Part shown: positions 1-9,441 of the stretch, one piece after another
Numbering within the stretch: the first letter of the stretch is position 1
Layout: the number at the start of each line of letters is the position of its first letter
Notes under the pieces: model-generated
What the model was told of the DNA's origin: nothing
The model's database searches: none
What the model saw: only the letters and a program-made list of their open reading frames with translations
Origin: Pyrobaculum sp. 3827-6
GTDB taxonomy: Archaea; Thermoproteota; Thermoprotei; Thermoproteales; Thermoproteaceae
NCBI RefSeq assembly: GCF_025641885.1
Contig: NZ_JAOTQN010000003.1
Coordinates: 62,001 to 126,000 of the forward strand
Length of the DNA stretch: 64,000 nt
Reading direction: 5' to 3'
Position numbers and translations under genes: made by a program

Positions 1-2471
1 TGTTCATAACAGGCCTCTACGACGAGATTAGGCTACCCGGCGATCCAGCCATCTGCGACGTACTCAACGACTTTAACAAGCTCCTCGATGAGGTGGACAT
101 ACTGCAGATCGGCGACGTAATTGGATACATCTACGAAAGGCTGATACCGGCCGAGGAGAGGCACAGACTCGGCCAGTTCTACACGCCCCCCGCCGTGGCC
201 AAGCTGATAGCGAGGTGGACAATCAGGGACTCCAGCGACAAGGTGCTGGACCCGGGGACCGGGTCTGGCACCTTCCTCACAGAGGCATACGCGAGGCTTT
301 ACCTCCTCAAGACGGGGAGGGATCTGCAGACGTCGAGGCCCTCGAAGGAGGTGCACGAGGCAATACTTAGCCAGCTTTATGGAATAGACATCAACGCATT
401 TCCGCTACAGCTCACCGCAGTAAATCTCTCCATGAGAAACGTCAGGGCGCCTAGCACTCAGTTGAAACTTATCCACCAGGATTTTTTCGCCATCATGCCG
501 AATCAACAGGTTTTGTTACCCTACAGGCTTGTCACAGCTAACAAAGTTGTTGACAAAAGCGAGGTGGTGCCCGGAGACTTCGACGCAGTTGTAGGCAATC
601 CGCCCTACACGAGGTGGGTTGAGATACCCGATAGCACTCAAAACCTAATACTCAATACCCTCAGTAACGAGCTTCAGAGGTATGATTTAAGGCCGGATCC
701 GCGCAGGGGAAGGGAGCCCGGCATCTACGTCTACTGGATTATGCACGCCACGAGGTTCCTTAAGGAAGGCGGCAGACTGGGGATGATAATCAGCAATATG
801 TGGCTCCAGACGGACTACGGCGTCGAGTTCGGCAAATTCCTACTCGACAACTACAGGATAAGGGCTCTGATCGACGTCTCCTACAGGCTGTTCACCGCGC
901 TGATATCCACGGTGATAGTCTTGGCCGAAAAGGACGCAAGCAGAAACAAGGACAACGAGGTGTTGCTGGCGAGGGTGCCGCCGATAGACAGCAAGCTAAG
1001 CGATAGAGACGTGGAGAACAAGCTCTCAGAAATCCTTGACTGCATAGGTAGCGCCGTGGACGAAGACAGCTACGAATTCAACAAGGAGAAGCTCAGGGAG
1101 TGTCAGAAGCTGGGCGTGCGGTACCACTTCATAAAGCAGTCAGAAATCCCAAGAGACAGAAAGTGGATAAGCCTCTTCTTCGGCGGTGTTGAGGATGTAG
1201 TCAACAAGCTGGAGGAGCTGGCCAGCGAGGGTAAGCTGATGATCAGGGCTGGCGAGTGGTTTAAGCCCAGTTATGGCAACGCTGTTTACTTATGTTTATC
1301 CAGCTGGGGAAAGGTAGGGGGCGTACGCAATTTAGGCGCCAAGGAGTTCTTCTACTTCAATGAGGATAAGGCCAAGAGGTGGGGGTTCACCCATATCTGC
1401 CATGAGGAGGACGTGAAGGGCCTCCACTGTTGCTTGGCGCCTGCGATAACTAGGTCTCAGTGGGTTAAGACCTTCATATTCTCTAGAGACGACTGGGAGA
1501 GGCTTAGACGCGAGGGTAAGGATGTATACCTATTCATGTGTCACGAGCCGAGTGACAAACTCTCGGAAAACGTGAGGGAGTACATAAAGTGGGGCGAAAG
1601 CGACGAGTGCAGGACGAGGATCAGCGGGACTAGGGGCGGCGGCCGGAGGTGTAGCGAGGCGGTGGCATGTGAAGCAAGACAGAAGGTTGGCAGTCCTTGG
1701 TTCTACGGCTGGTACGATCTAGGCGGCTACATACCCACGCCAATAATGGCTATAAGGCAGGCTGGATACCATCCACAGTTCTTTCTAGCAGAAATGTCTC
1801 TAGTTACTTATGACGCCATCATCACGTTCATACCCAGGGTCAGGGTTAAGGTCGGCAACTGGGTCTTCGATCCGGTTGAGTGGAATAAGAAATATGGCAA
1901 TATTATCGACGGCGTTAAGAGCGGCGTCGAGCTCGACGAGGCCGAGGTCAAGGCCCTGCTGGCCTACCTGAACTCGACGCTTAACTGGCTCTGGCTTGAG
2001 CAGAATGGCAGGAGGACTGGCGGCGGCATTCTAGCCCTTGAGGTCAACACCGCCGAGATGATGCCCATCCTTAACGTCAAGGCTTTGGATGGGGGTGTTG
2101 TCAGCGAGCTGGCTAGGCTCTTTGACGAGCTTGAGGCAGAGGCCAGGAGGCTGATGGGCCTTAAGCCCGCTGGCGATCCTCCCGGCGAGGAGGAAGAGGA
2201 GGAGGTCGGCGGCGCCAAGCTTGAGATGTTTAAGAGGCTTAAGCCCAAGTTTCTGGAGATTGATAAAAAGATTGCTCAAGCGCTGGGCCTCGGCGTCGAT
2301 GTGGAGGAGCTGTGGAGCTACGCGTGGGAGATGATGGAGAGGAGGGTAAAGGGAGCTGAAAGAATCGCGAGACCTGGAGCTAGGCCTCTTGAAAATCGGC
2401 AGGAGTCTTCTAGACGCCGTAGGAGAGGCGGGGGCTCTCCACCTGGTGTCGATCTTACAATGTTTTTCTAA
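1..2471 (+). CDS. N6-adenine DNA methyltransferase, 5'-truncated by the window
   Basis: The reading frame is open from base 3, so the start lies before the window; the GTG at 93 is only an internal codon. The S-adenosylmethionine motif DPGTGSG is at 249-269, preceded by QFYTPP. The amino-methyltransferase catalytic motif NPPYTRW is at 597-617. The long C-terminal half, with a stretch resembling the target-recognition region of type IIG/TaqI-like enzymes (LAYLNSTLNWLW near 1966-2001), should read the DNA site. A Glu-rich patch (near 2187-2206) precedes a helical C-terminus. The family modifies adenine in DNA. No nuclease motif is visible in the part seen, and whether a restriction domain lies upstream cannot be told. 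A stand-alone defence or epigenetic enzyme is likely. Confidence 0.88.
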   Translation, partial: FITGLYDEIRLPGDPAICDVLNDFNKLLDEVDILQIGDVIGYIYERLIPAEERHRLGQFYTPPAVAKLIARWTIRDSSDKVLDPGTGSGTFLTEAYARLYLLKTGRDLQTSRPSKEVHEAILSQLYGIDINAFPLQLTAVNLSMRNVRAPSTQLKLIHQDFFAIMPNQQVLLPYRLVTANKVVDKSEVVPGDFDAVVGNPPYTRWVEIPDSTQNLILNTLSNELQRYDLRPDPRRGREPGIYVYWIMHATRFLKEGGRLGMIISNMWLQTDYGVEFGKFLLDNYRIRALIDVSYRLFTALISTVIVLAEKDASRNKDNEVLLARVPPIDSKLSDRDVENKLSEILDCIGSAVDEDSYEFNKEKLRECQKLGVRYHFIKQSEIPRDRKWISLFFGGVEDVVNKLEELASEGKLMIRAGEWFKPSYGNAVYLCLSSWGKVGGVRNLGAKEFFYFNEDKAKRWGFTHICHEEDVKGLHCCLAPAITRSQWVKTFIFSRDDWERLRREGKDVYLFMCHEPSDKLSENVREYIKWGESDECRTRISGTRGGGRRCSEAVACEARQKVGSPWFYGWYDLGGYIPTPIMAIRQAGYHPQFFLAEMSLVTYDAIITFIPRVRVKVGNWVFDPVEWNKKYGNIIDGVKSGVELDEAEVKALLAYLNSTLNWLWLEQNGRRTGGGILALEVNTAEMMPILNVKALDGGVVSELARLFDELEAEARRLMGLKPAGDPPGEEEEEEVGGAKLEMFKRLKPKFLEIDKKIAQALGLGVDVEELWSYAWEMMERRVKGAERIARPGARPLENRQESSRRRRRGGGSPPGVDLTMFF

Positions 2472-2639
2472 CACGCCCGCGGTTATACCCTCAGCAGAAA
2501 TTCCCACCCCCTACCTGCGTAGTGGCTGAAGAGATCTCTACAATTACAACAGTCATGCGTTGCCCGGCGCCCCGCTTTCGGCGTTAGTTTTCTTATTGTT
2601 TGAATTCCGTATCGGTGGTTTTAGCTAATGTGAAGTTAT

Positions 2640-3575
2640 GTGACCGGAGGGGTGTCGTCGGAGGAGTGTATAAGGAGGGGGTTGCCGTGGTTTTTTCAAC
2701 TACCCCGCCGCTTTGGTGTGGGATTTGGCTGTGTTGTAGAGGTGGGTGGGTCGAGGTGGCTAGTGGCGAGGTTTTCTAAAAGAGGCGTCGCGGGGCGTTA
2801 CAAGATCTCCTTAGATTCTGTAGAGGATATTGAGAGAAGAGCGAGGAGGAGGGTTGAAAGGGGTGGGGAGATTCCCCAGCTTTTTGTAGATAGTTTACTA
2901 GAGCTGGCGGAGAGGCGCAGTGTCGAGCTAGTCAGAGAGTGCGTCCAAGCGCAACGGGTCGGGGTGTATGCCATGGAGCTGGGGAGGTGCCGTGAGTATG
3001 CGCTGATCGACGGCGTGAGGACGGATCCTTTTATCTGCGGCGGCGCTGAAGACGTTAGTAGATGCGTGGCAAGGATACAGCGTTATGTTGAGGCTGAGCT
3101 TCGGCGGAGACGCCGCGAGGAGGAGAAACGCTCCGTGTACGAATTTTTGTATAAAACGTTGCGGAACAGGTGCCCCTCGTACATCTCGGCTCTTGGTGGA
3201 ATTAAGGAATTGGAGGAGTTGATTAGGGACGAGGCAGGTCTCTCTAGGCTAAGCAAGTGGTGTGAATTTGAGGAGGTTTTAAGGCGTGTATTTCCCCCGG
3301 GACCTGTCTGGCTTGTGAAAGGCTGGGTGTCGTGGTTAGAGCCCCCGGCATGGTGGCGCGTGTTGTTAGGCAGTGGCGTTATTTGTGTACAGATTGAGGT
3401 GGGGTGGGCTTACTGCTACGCCAACGATAAAATTGAAAAACTGCAGGTGGTAGAAGAGGGTGGAGAGATCTTAGCTTTTAAAGATAGGTGGGAGCTATGG
3501 TGGGGCACTGCAAAGAGACTACGACCTGCGGCACAAATTCACAGCGCCGACATGTCAGTAAATAAAGATATATAA
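2640..3575 (+). CDS. Hypothetical protein, Arg-rich, unrecognised
   Basis: Up to 311 residues from GTG 2640; GTG 2652 is an alternative in-frame start. I do not recognise a family. The middle carries a highly basic, probably helical segment (VEAELRRRRREEEKRS) and the C-terminal third is rich in Trp and aromatic residues. There are no membrane segments. It lies alone between the methyltransferase and a convergent winged-helix gene, and could be an accessory of the methyltransferase, but nothing in the sequence proves that. Coding status rests on the long open frame. Confidence 0.55.
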   Translation: MTGGVSSEECIRRGLPWFFQLPRRFGVGFGCVVEVGGSRWLVARFSKRGVAGRYKISLDSVEDIERRARRRVERGGEIPQLFVDSLLELAERRSVELVRECVQAQRVGVYAMELGRCREYALIDGVRTDPFICGGAEDVSRCVARIQRYVEAELRRRRREEEKRSVYEFLYKTLRNRCPSYISALGGIKELEELIRDEAGLSRLSKWCEFEEVLRRVFPPGPVWLVKGWVSWLEPPAWWRVLLGSGVICVQIEVGWAYCYANDKIEKLQVVEEGGEILAFKDRWELWWGTAKRLRPAAQIHSADMSVNKDI

Positions 3576-3611
3576 GTAAGCTGACGGTGTTGCAGTTAAT
3601 ATTCACGTTAC

Positions 3612-4079
3612 TCAACCACAGACAGCAGGAGGGGCTCTCTCTGCAATCTTCTTCAGCCTGCCGTACACCTCCCGTCTGTCCTCTCCGCAGGCCTCGGCTA
3701 GCTTCTCGGCCAGAGACAGCAGAGCCGAGGGAGTGTAGTCGATTACGTAAGAGCCGAGTGGGGTTCGGATCAACAGACGGCCCTTCCTCACCTCGGCCTC
3801 CACGGGGCATCTGTCCATTGTCAAGTCGATCATCTCCACCGCCTTCTTCGTGAGGCGGTAGACGATGCGCGTCTTCCCGCCTCTCTCCGTCCTCGTCCAC
3901 TTGAGGAGGCGCAACTCCTGTGCCTTCTCCAGCACGTAGACGGCCTCCTCGCCGAAGGCCCTGTGCAGATCCCAGTAAGACACCTCGCCGCCCAGCCCAA
4001 CCGCGATCTTCACCACGCGCCAAACCTTGCCAAGCTCCACAAAATCCACTCCGCACGTGAAGCACCGCCAAAAATCCAC
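3612..4079 (-). CDS. Winged-helix DNA-binding protein
   Basis: 155 residues from GTG 4079. Residues about 30-80 have a winged-helix pattern: a recognition-helix-like stretch (SYWDLHRAFGEEAVYVLEKA) followed by a basic wing (WTRTERGGKTRIVYRLT). The C-terminal half (from IRTPLGSYVIDYTP) may be a dimerisation or sensing domain. The first residues hold a Cys pair (CFTCG) that could bind metal. A weak TATA-like sequence lies near 4106. It is probably a transcription regulator; the target is unknown. It is convergent with the gene at 2640-3575. Confidence 0.6.
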   Translation of the reverse strand: MDFWRCFTCGVDFVELGKVWRVVKIAVGLGGEVSYWDLHRAFGEEAVYVLEKAQELRLLKWTRTERGGKTRIVYRLTKKAVEMIDLTMDRCPVEAEVRKGRLLIRTPLGSYVIDYTPSALLSLAEKLAEACGEDRREVYGRLKKIAERAPPAVCG

Positions 4080-4172
4080 ATCAGGTATTTTACACAGGTA
4101 TGGGGGTAAACCGAAACTAAAAAATGCGCCTTCTCTTTATAAACAACTGAATGGGAAAGGGTAAAACATGAC

Positions 4173-4337
4173 GTGCGGCTGGCAGTAGGCACTCGCATAC
4201 ACAAGGCGGCGCCGGCCCTGGGCGTGCTGAAGTAGACGAGAGAGGAAAGGCATATACGCCTCACAGGCGGCGCCCTAGACGCCTTCATGCGCCTAGAGCC
4301 GGTGTGCGCCGACCTGGGCATATGCAGAAAAACTTAG
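4173..4337 (+). pseudogene. Relic of a gene family also present near 41.8 kb
   Basis: The plus strand reads as protein from about GTG 4173 to TAG 4335-4337, ending in GGALDAFMRLEPVCADLGI plus a few residues, but an in-frame TAG at 4233-4235 interrupts it. The stretch 4266-4328 matches 41827-41890 in sequence (about three quarters identical by eye) and reading frame, so both are probably remains of the same coding sequence. A TATA-like TTTATAA lies at 4137-4143. The original function is not recognisable. Confidence 0.45.
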
Positions 4338-4475
4338 AAACACACATCTACAAAATGTGGAAGTAGTCCGACCCGGTTTAGGGCTTGCTCTCCACCCTAT
4401 CTGAAGCGCCCAGCTCTCATTTCTCCTATCCATCGCGGCAAACCCCCTTGTTTAATTAAAATCCAAAAATAGTGG

Positions 4476-4560
4476 TGCGGGGGGTGGGATTTGAACCCAC
4501 GCAGGCCTACGCCACAGGGTCTTGAGCCCTGCCCCTTTGGCCTGGCTCGGGCACCCCCGC
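4476..4560 (-). tRNA. tRNA-Leu (CAA)
   Basis: On the minus strand the acceptor stem GCGGGGG pairs with CCCCCGC, followed by discriminator A. The T-arm is GTGGG-TTCAAAT-CCCAC. The anticodon stem-loop is CAGGG-CTCAAGA-CCCTG, giving anticodon CAA. A long variable arm between the anticodon and T stems fits class II leucine tRNA. The CCA end is encoded (4473-4475). No intron is visible. Confidence 0.95.
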
Positions 4561-4667
4561 CTGTATTTACATTATTTTAGAGGTTTTTTAGCTTTTTCGG
4601 CGCCGCGCTGGCATTTATTTAGCGATAGGCGTCGGCCCTGGCTTCGTTAACGGATCCGCCTAGGTCT

Positions 4668-6443
4668 TTACCCCGACCCTCTTCTCCTTGCCTTTAGGTA
4701 CTCCTCTAGAGCCTTGATCTCGTCTTCGCGGAGGTGTTGCTTGTACTGGAATAGCCACTGCCGGGCCTGGTCGTCTGGGATGTATACGTAGAGCACGTCT
4801 CCTTCTTTGATCTGGCGGCCTACTATGACGTCGCCTTGGATGGAGATTGCAACCTCGTCGCCTGCGGCGGCTTCGTTTACCGGCTTTCCCTGCTTCTGGA
4901 TCTGCATAACCCTCCCCACCTCTCTGCCGTCTTTCACGAGGGTGACGCCGGGCTTCAGAGTGCCGGCAAGCACCTTCACCCCAACGATGGCCGGGTCGCT
5001 ACGGCGGAACACGAAGCCGGGGAGTAGCTGTATCTTGGCGGGCCTCGTGAGCTGGGATAGTATCTGCTCCACTGTCTTGGTCTTGACCTCGTGAGACCAC
5101 TTGGTATACTCGTCGAAGATGCGGTAGAGTATCTCCCCCTTGATGATCTTCACACCGGAGGACGCCGCCTCCTTCTCGACGTCGGGCGGCACCTTGACGT
5201 TGAAGGCGAGTATTACGCCGTACGCCGGATTTTTCCTCCTGCTGAGTACTGCTTCGACCACGTCTTTGTGGGTCGGGGGCCCGACGTCGGCCTTCCTCAC
5301 GGGGACGCCTTGCTGTCTGAGGAAGAGGATGGTGCTCTCCAGGGTGCCGAAGGTGTCCGCCCTCACTATGACGCCCTCCCTGTCGGACTCGATTTTTATC
5401 TCGGCTATCTCCTCTTTTATCTGCTTCTGGACGTGGGGGATGGCTTGGGGATCCCACACTGCGTATATCGGCGCGCCGGCCACCACGCCCTCTAGGCCGT
5501 CCGCCACTATGCGGACGCCGGCGGCGGCTCTGACCTCCTCCACCGCCATATACCTGTCCTCGGGGTCTCTCATCTCCTCTAGCGGCTTGGGCATGACGAG
5601 CATCCTGACCCGGGCCTCTCTGGGGCCGTCTAGGCCTGCGGTGACCACCACGTCGCCTTTTCTAATCCTCCCGTCGTATATAATGGCGTCGGCCACCACG
5701 CCGAGGCCCTTCTCCTCCTTTACCTCCATGACGACGCCTCTGGCGGGGCCGTCTGTTACCTGGAGCCTCTCCCGGGGGATGAAGCGCTGGCTCACCCCGG
5801 CCAGGACTACGAGGAGGTCTGCGATTCCCTCACCCGTCACGGCGCTTGTGGGGACGATGGGGACCTGGCGGGAGAAGTCTCTGACGCGGTCGTATCTGTC
5901 GGCCTCTATGCCGAATCGGGAGAGCTCGTCTATCAGCTTGCCTATCCTCTCCTCTAGCGTGGCGACGGCGTGCCACTCCTGCTCCTCCACGGCGAATAGG
6001 AAGGGCCTGTTCTCCACAGACCTCCACCCGTAGATCCTGTCCAGCTTGTTGGCGGCGATTACGAAGGGCACCCCGCGGCTCTGGATTAGCTTAAGCGACT
6101 CGGCGCCCTGGTCCTCGAGGCCGGAGGTTATGTCCACGACGAGAACGGCCAAATCCGCGACGGAGCCGCCCCTCTTCCTCAAGTTTGAAAAAGCGGCGTG
6201 GCCCGGCGTGTCTATGAAGAGGAAGCCGGGGACCCATATCCTCCCCCTAAGCTTTAGGCGGTCCACCAGAGGCCCCGCGAACCTCTCCACCGCCAGCCAC
6301 GGCACCAGACTCATGCCTATGTGCTGTGTAATCATGCCGGGCTCCCGGTAAGCCACAGAGGTGCCCCTGATCTTGTCCAGCAGGAGGGTCTTCCCCACAT
6401 CCACGTGGCCCATCACCACGACGAAAGGAGACCTCACAGACAT
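4668..6443 (-). CDS. infB: Translation initiation factor aIF5B (IF-2 family)
   Basis: 591 residues, the usual length for archaeal aIF5B. The GTPase motifs are all present near the N-terminus: GHVDVGKT (P-loop), DTPGHAAF (switch II) and NKLD (guanine specificity). Domains II-IV follow. The factor joins the ribosomal subunits and promotes initiator tRNA binding in a GTP-dependent way. A GTG at 6455 would add four residues, but the box A TTTTTTAAA (6462-6470) sits 24-25 nt before ATG 6443, so the leaderless ATG is preferred. The gene follows tRNA-Leu on the same strand. Confidence 0.95.
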   Translation of the reverse strand: MSVRSPFVVVMGHVDVGKTLLLDKIRGTSVAYREPGMITQHIGMSLVPWLAVERFAGPLVDRLKLRGRIWVPGFLFIDTPGHAAFSNLRKRGGSVADLAVLVVDITSGLEDQGAESLKLIQSRGVPFVIAANKLDRIYGWRSVENRPFLFAVEEQEWHAVATLEERIGKLIDELSRFGIEADRYDRVRDFSRQVPIVPTSAVTGEGIADLLVVLAGVSQRFIPRERLQVTDGPARGVVMEVKEEKGLGVVADAIIYDGRIRKGDVVVTAGLDGPREARVRMLVMPKPLEEMRDPEDRYMAVEEVRAAAGVRIVADGLEGVVAGAPIYAVWDPQAIPHVQKQIKEEIAEIKIESDREGVIVRADTFGTLESTILFLRQQGVPVRKADVGPPTHKDVVEAVLSRRKNPAYGVILAFNVKVPPDVEKEAASSGVKIIKGEILYRIFDEYTKWSHEVKTKTVEQILSQLTRPAKIQLLPGFVFRRSDPAIVGVKVLAGTLKPGVTLVKDGREVGRVMQIQKQGKPVNEAAAGDEVAISIQGDVIVGRQIKEGDVLYVYIPDDQARQWLFQYKQHLREDEIKALEEYLKARRRGSG

Positions 6444-6653
6444 GGCCAAACCCACGTCACTATTTAAAAAAGATTAGCCGCCGAGGGGCCGGGCGACGAC
6501 CTGCCGGAGTCAACCCCCCGCCGCGGATACCCGTTCACGGAGTAGTCCCGCGCCTCCCGGCAACCCGGTGCGGGCCCCCCGGCCCCAAGGCGCCGAAGCA
6601 ACGCTCATCCACACGCAACGAGTGAAGACAACCAGCCGCGTCAGCGCGCCGTG

Positions 6654-6782
6654 TTACCTGAAAAGCAACTCGCCGCTCACAGCCCACGCGGTGACAGAAA
6701 TCCCCTCCCCAGAGGCCTCAATTAGCAAAGACCCGCGATAGCCGCACATTCTACAGGTCGGTTGGAGGGGCCGGGCCTCCAT
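6654..6782 (-). CDS. Possible small protein with one CxxC
   Basis: A 42-residue frame from ATG 6782 containing PTCRMCGYRG and then an alternating hydrophobic stretch (GSLLIEASGEGISVTAWAVS) that could form beta strands, like half of a small zinc ribbon. The promoter signal upstream is weak. Only one Cys pair is present, so metal binding would need a dimer. It could be a chance frame in GC-rich DNA. Confidence 0.3.
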   Translation of the reverse strand: MEARPLQPTCRMCGYRGSLLIEASGEGISVTAWAVSGELLFR

Positions 6783-6925
6783 AAACCCCTTTCCGCCGGT
6801 GGGATTTTCCGCTGGAGGCGCGCGGGGTGCGTGGAGCGCCGTGGATGATACCTCAGCCTCTGGCGCCGGCGGTGGCCGGCGTGCCCAGCGGCACATGTTT
6901 TTTAAAACGAGACGTATGGGCGGTA

Positions 6926-7912
6926 GTGGAGTTTAGGATTAGGGGGTATAGGTGTCTTGAAGATTTCGTCGTAGACGTCGAGGATTTGTTGGTGATCTTG
7001 GGGCCTAATGGCGCTGGGAAGTCTTCTCTTCTTGAGGCCCTCTACCTGGCGGCTTCTGGCGGCGGGGCCACCCCGCCGGGGCCCCAAACGCCCTTGAAAA
7101 TTGTGTTGATGGCGCGGGGGGAGCCTTTCAGCCCGGACTTTGGCCGGGACCGCGCCCAGCTTAACGAGACTGTATTGTCTAGAGTTGAGTGCGCCCCGGG
7201 CGGCGACGCGGAGTTGAACAAGTTGCTACAGGGAATCTCCGTACAGCTTTTCTTCGGGTGGCTGGCCAAATTGTCCGGGTTGCCGGTGTCGGAGTTTGCA
7301 TATCGGGAGCTCGGTAGGCTTTACCTCTGCGGGCCGGGCGGCGCCTCCGCCGCCGCGGTTTTCGCGAACTTCGTGGTGGACTGGCGTACAGGCGGTGTTG
7401 GGGAGGCCCTGCTCGTGACGCCTAGGCTAGCCGCCGAGATGGACTACGTGGCGCCGCTTGTCGACACCATAGCAGTGGGGAACCCCGGCTGGTTTAGCGA
7501 AGCCTTGAGGTTTTTTGAGAAATACGGCGTGAGGGACGTGAGGAATATCAACGGCATACCCCATGTGGTGGGGAGGAGCATCCTGCCGATGAGCGCCGCG
7601 CCGGCAGGTCTTGCGTACGCCCTTGTAGTATCCCTCGCCCTCGGCGGCGGCAGATTCGTCTTCATCGACGAGCCGGAGGCGCATATGCACCCCACGCTTA
7701 TCAACACCGTGCGGGACGCCGTGGAACGCGCCCTCGACGCGGGGAGGAGGGTGGTGGTGGCTACGCAGAGCATTGAGGTAGTTGACAAGCTAGCCTCGAT
7801 AGGGAGGGGGCGGGTGTTGAGGATGCGCGACTGTAAGAAATACGACGAGATAGAAATGCCGGAGGCTAGGAGGCGCCTCGACGAGCTTTATGAAGACCTC
7901 AGATATTACTGA
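6926..7912 (+). CDS. AAA/OLD-like ABC-class ATPase
   Basis: 328 residues from GTG 6926, chosen because the box A TTTTTTAAAA (6899-6908) is 24-25 nt upstream. The N-terminus has the RecF/SMC-like start (FRIRGYRCLEDFVV) followed by Walker A GPNGAGKSS. A signature-like SAAPAGLAYALVVSLAL precedes Walker B FVFIDEPEAHMHP and a VVVATQS sensor strand. This order is typical of the AAA15/AAA21 and OLD-family ATPases. It lacks a long coiled coil and lacks the TOPRIM nuclease domain normally fused in OLD proteins. The next gene overlaps by 23 nt and has TOPRIM-like motifs, so the two probably work as one complex. Confidence 0.8.
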   Translation: MEFRIRGYRCLEDFVVDVEDLLVILGPNGAGKSSLLEALYLAASGGGATPPGPQTPLKIVLMARGEPFSPDFGRDRAQLNETVLSRVECAPGGDAELNKLLQGISVQLFFGWLAKLSGLPVSEFAYRELGRLYLCGPGGASAAAVFANFVVDWRTGGVGEALLVTPRLAAEMDYVAPLVDTIAVGNPGWFSEALRFFEKYGVRDVRNINGIPHVVGRSILPMSAAPAGLAYALVVSLALGGGRFVFIDEPEAHMHPTLINTVRDAVERALDAGRRVVVATQSIEVVDKLASIGRGRVLRMRDCKKYDEIEMPEARRRLDELYEDLRYY

Positions 7913-8465
7913 CATCTGCATATATTTTGTAGAGGGTGACGACGACGAGGAGGCGCTTCTGGCTTGGTGCGGCTGGTCGCGGCCCGAGGCGCCGTTCACA
8001 GGCGAGCTGTCGAGGAGGATCAGCACGGTAGAGGAGCTGTTGGGCAGATACCGACGCATCACAGCGGGTGGGCGCCATTCGGTGAAGAAGTACAATCCTG
8101 TGAAAAAGTACGTCGCCAGCGGCAGGGCTGTCGTGGTGGTCAAATTTGCGCAGATCTCCAACTGGAGAAGCGTGTTTCACTACGTCAGAGAGCGGAGGGA
8201 GAGACTCAACGACTACGCCCGATGCGTCACGATTGTTTTCGACTGCGATGCGCCTGCTGAGTCCTGCGCCAGGTTGAGGGACGGGATTGAGATCTTAAAT
8301 TGCGCCGATCCCCGGCAGTGTTGTGCCGGAGCTAGCGGCGTTGCTCTCCTATCCATATGCGACGGCGTCTCCCTCCTCTCCTTCGCGCCCAGGCTTGAGG
8401 ACTTGTCCAATGTCACGTGTAGCTGTGCCTGTTGTGAACACTGCAAGGGGAGACACATGCCTTAA
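7890..8465 (+). CDS. TOPRIM-like partner of the upstream ATPase
   Basis: 191 residues, starting inside the ATPase gene (ATG 7890, 23-nt overlap), which implies co-translation. Near the N-terminus is FVEGDDDEEALL, matching the conserved Glu motif of TOPRIM domains. Further on, IVFDCDAP resembles the metal-binding DxD motif. The C-terminus is Cys-rich (CSCACCEHCKG) and may bind zinc. In OLD nucleases, and in the PARIS defence pair AriA/AriB, an ABC ATPase works with a TOPRIM protein. The gene size and overlap fit such a two-gene form. The assignment rests on two motifs only; a housekeeping DNA-repair role is also possible. Confidence 0.55.
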   Translation: MKTSDITDICIYFVEGDDDEEALLAWCGWSRPEAPFTGELSRRISTVEELLGRYRRITAGGRHSVKKYNPVKKYVASGRAVVVVKFAQISNWRSVFHYVRERRERLNDYARCVTIVFDCDAPAESCARLRDGIEILNCADPRQCCAGASGVALLSICDGVSLLSFAPRLEDLSNVTCSCACCEHCKGRHMP

Positions 8466-8795
8466 ACGTGGCGCAGACGATCTCCTCTGAGGGGGCGCTA
8501 CGGCGCGCGGCGACTGCCAAAACTCCATGGCAACGGCCGTGGTGGAGTACCTACCACAGAACTAGGGGGCAGATACTTAAGAGCCCGCCGTGCTACCCCG
8601 GGCCAGCCCCATGAACCTACGAGGGGAGGGGGGACCTGGGCCGCCGTAGGGAGCCTCTTCCCCCAGATCGGTGAGGGGCCGACGCGGCTACAGATGGGTG
8701 TCTTGACGTTTGGCAGAAGTTGCGTGGTTAAAAAGCCGCGTGGAAGACTATAGAGAGACCCGCCCCCTCTTCCAGCCGGGGACCTAATAAATAAA
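8466..8795. other. Intergenic region without a clear gene
   Basis: About 330 nt, very GC-rich, between the TOPRIM-like gene and the Cren7 promoter. It has only short open frames. A TTAAAAA box at 8728-8734 could drive a transcript on either strand, but no convincing folded RNA or reading frame follows it. Confidence 0.4.
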
Positions 8796-8822
8796 TTTAT
8801 AAGCTGGCCGCGCTTTCTATAC

Positions 8823-9002
8823 GTGGCTGAGGAGATTTTGAACCGGGAGTACGAGGTGGAGTGGGGGGGCCGCGTCTATAGGCTAAGGCCCGTAAAGGCG
8901 TGGATCCTCCAGCCGCCCGGCAAGCCGGGCGTAGTGGTGGCCTTGTTTAGACTGCCAGACGGCAGAACTGTCAGGAGGGTCATAATGAGGCTACCGCCTT
9001 GA
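8823..9002 (+). CDS. cren7: Chromatin protein Cren7
   Basis: 59 residues from GTG 8823 to TGA 9000-9002. The sequence has the Cren7 pattern: a short N-terminal strand, [20 protein letters not shown] (the VWxLxPKGRKGVxIGLF-like DNA-binding sheet), then [10 protein letters not shown] and a C-terminal RLPP. Cren7 is the conserved crenarchaeal small basic protein that binds and bends double-stranded DNA. A box A TTTATAA (8796-8802) is 24 nt upstream, so the mRNA is leaderless. Confidence 0.88.
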   Translation: MAEEILNREYEVEWGGRVYRLRPVKAWILQPPGKPGVVVALFRLPDGRTVRRVIMRLPP

Positions 9003-9011
9003 GCCGGGGCT

Positions 9012-9389
9012 CTACCTGCGCTCTGTGAGTGCGTTGATTAACATCCTCACCGCTATGTGTGACCTCTCCAGAGACTTCTCCACGGCGGCGACGAGCTCAA
9101 GCTCCAGCGGCGTCTTGGCGGATTCTCTTAGTTTTCTAACCTCGGCGAGGCGCTCCTCGTAGTGTTTACACATCTCCTCAAGCGTCTTCACCACCTCCTC
9201 CAGAGGCTTGGCGTCCGGAGCGCTTAGCGATATGTCGGGGAGAGACAGCAGATCCATCAGCCTAATCCTTAGGTATGTCTCCCTGATTATGCCGTTTATA
9301 AACTCCCTCAGGTATTCGGACTCGACGGCGCCCCTGAGCTTCATGAGCTCCACTAGGTGCAGAAGCTCGTCGCTTGTAAACCTATCCAC
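9012..9389 (-). CDS. Helical hypothetical protein
   Basis: 125 residues from GTG 9389, whose box A is the TATA element at 9411-9422. A longer frame reaches ATG 9443, but that start would overlap the divergent CBS gene and leaves no promoter. The protein is almost entirely helical and heptad-like (KPLEEVVKTLEEMCKHYEER) and probably forms a coiled-coil or helical bundle. No family is recognised. Confidence 0.6.
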   Translation of the reverse strand: MDRFTSDELLHLVELMKLRGAVESEYLREFINGIIRETYLRIRLMDLLSLPDISLSAPDAKPLEEVVKTLEEMCKHYEERLAEVRKLRESAKTPLELELVAAVEKSLERSHIAVRMLINALTERR

Positions 9390-9410
9390 GTAGTCCAGCC
9401 GTTGGCGACA

Positions 9411-9422
9411 TATATATTTTAA
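9411..9422. promoter_or_regulatory. Single TATA box shared by two divergent leaderless genes
   Basis: The nearly symmetrical sequence TATATATTTTAA lies about 25 nt from GTG 9389 on the minus strand and about 25 nt from ATG 9442 on the plus strand. No other A/T-rich box exists between the two starts, which are only 52 nt apart. One element therefore appears to set both start sites. Confidence 0.65.
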
Positions 9423-9441
9423 TCCCCCCGCATCTATACAC

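Noticed and set aside
8545-8560. ACAGAA motif that could belong to an RNase P RNA
   Set aside because: The partner motif GAGGAAAGTC and the P4 pairing are not found nearby on either strand.
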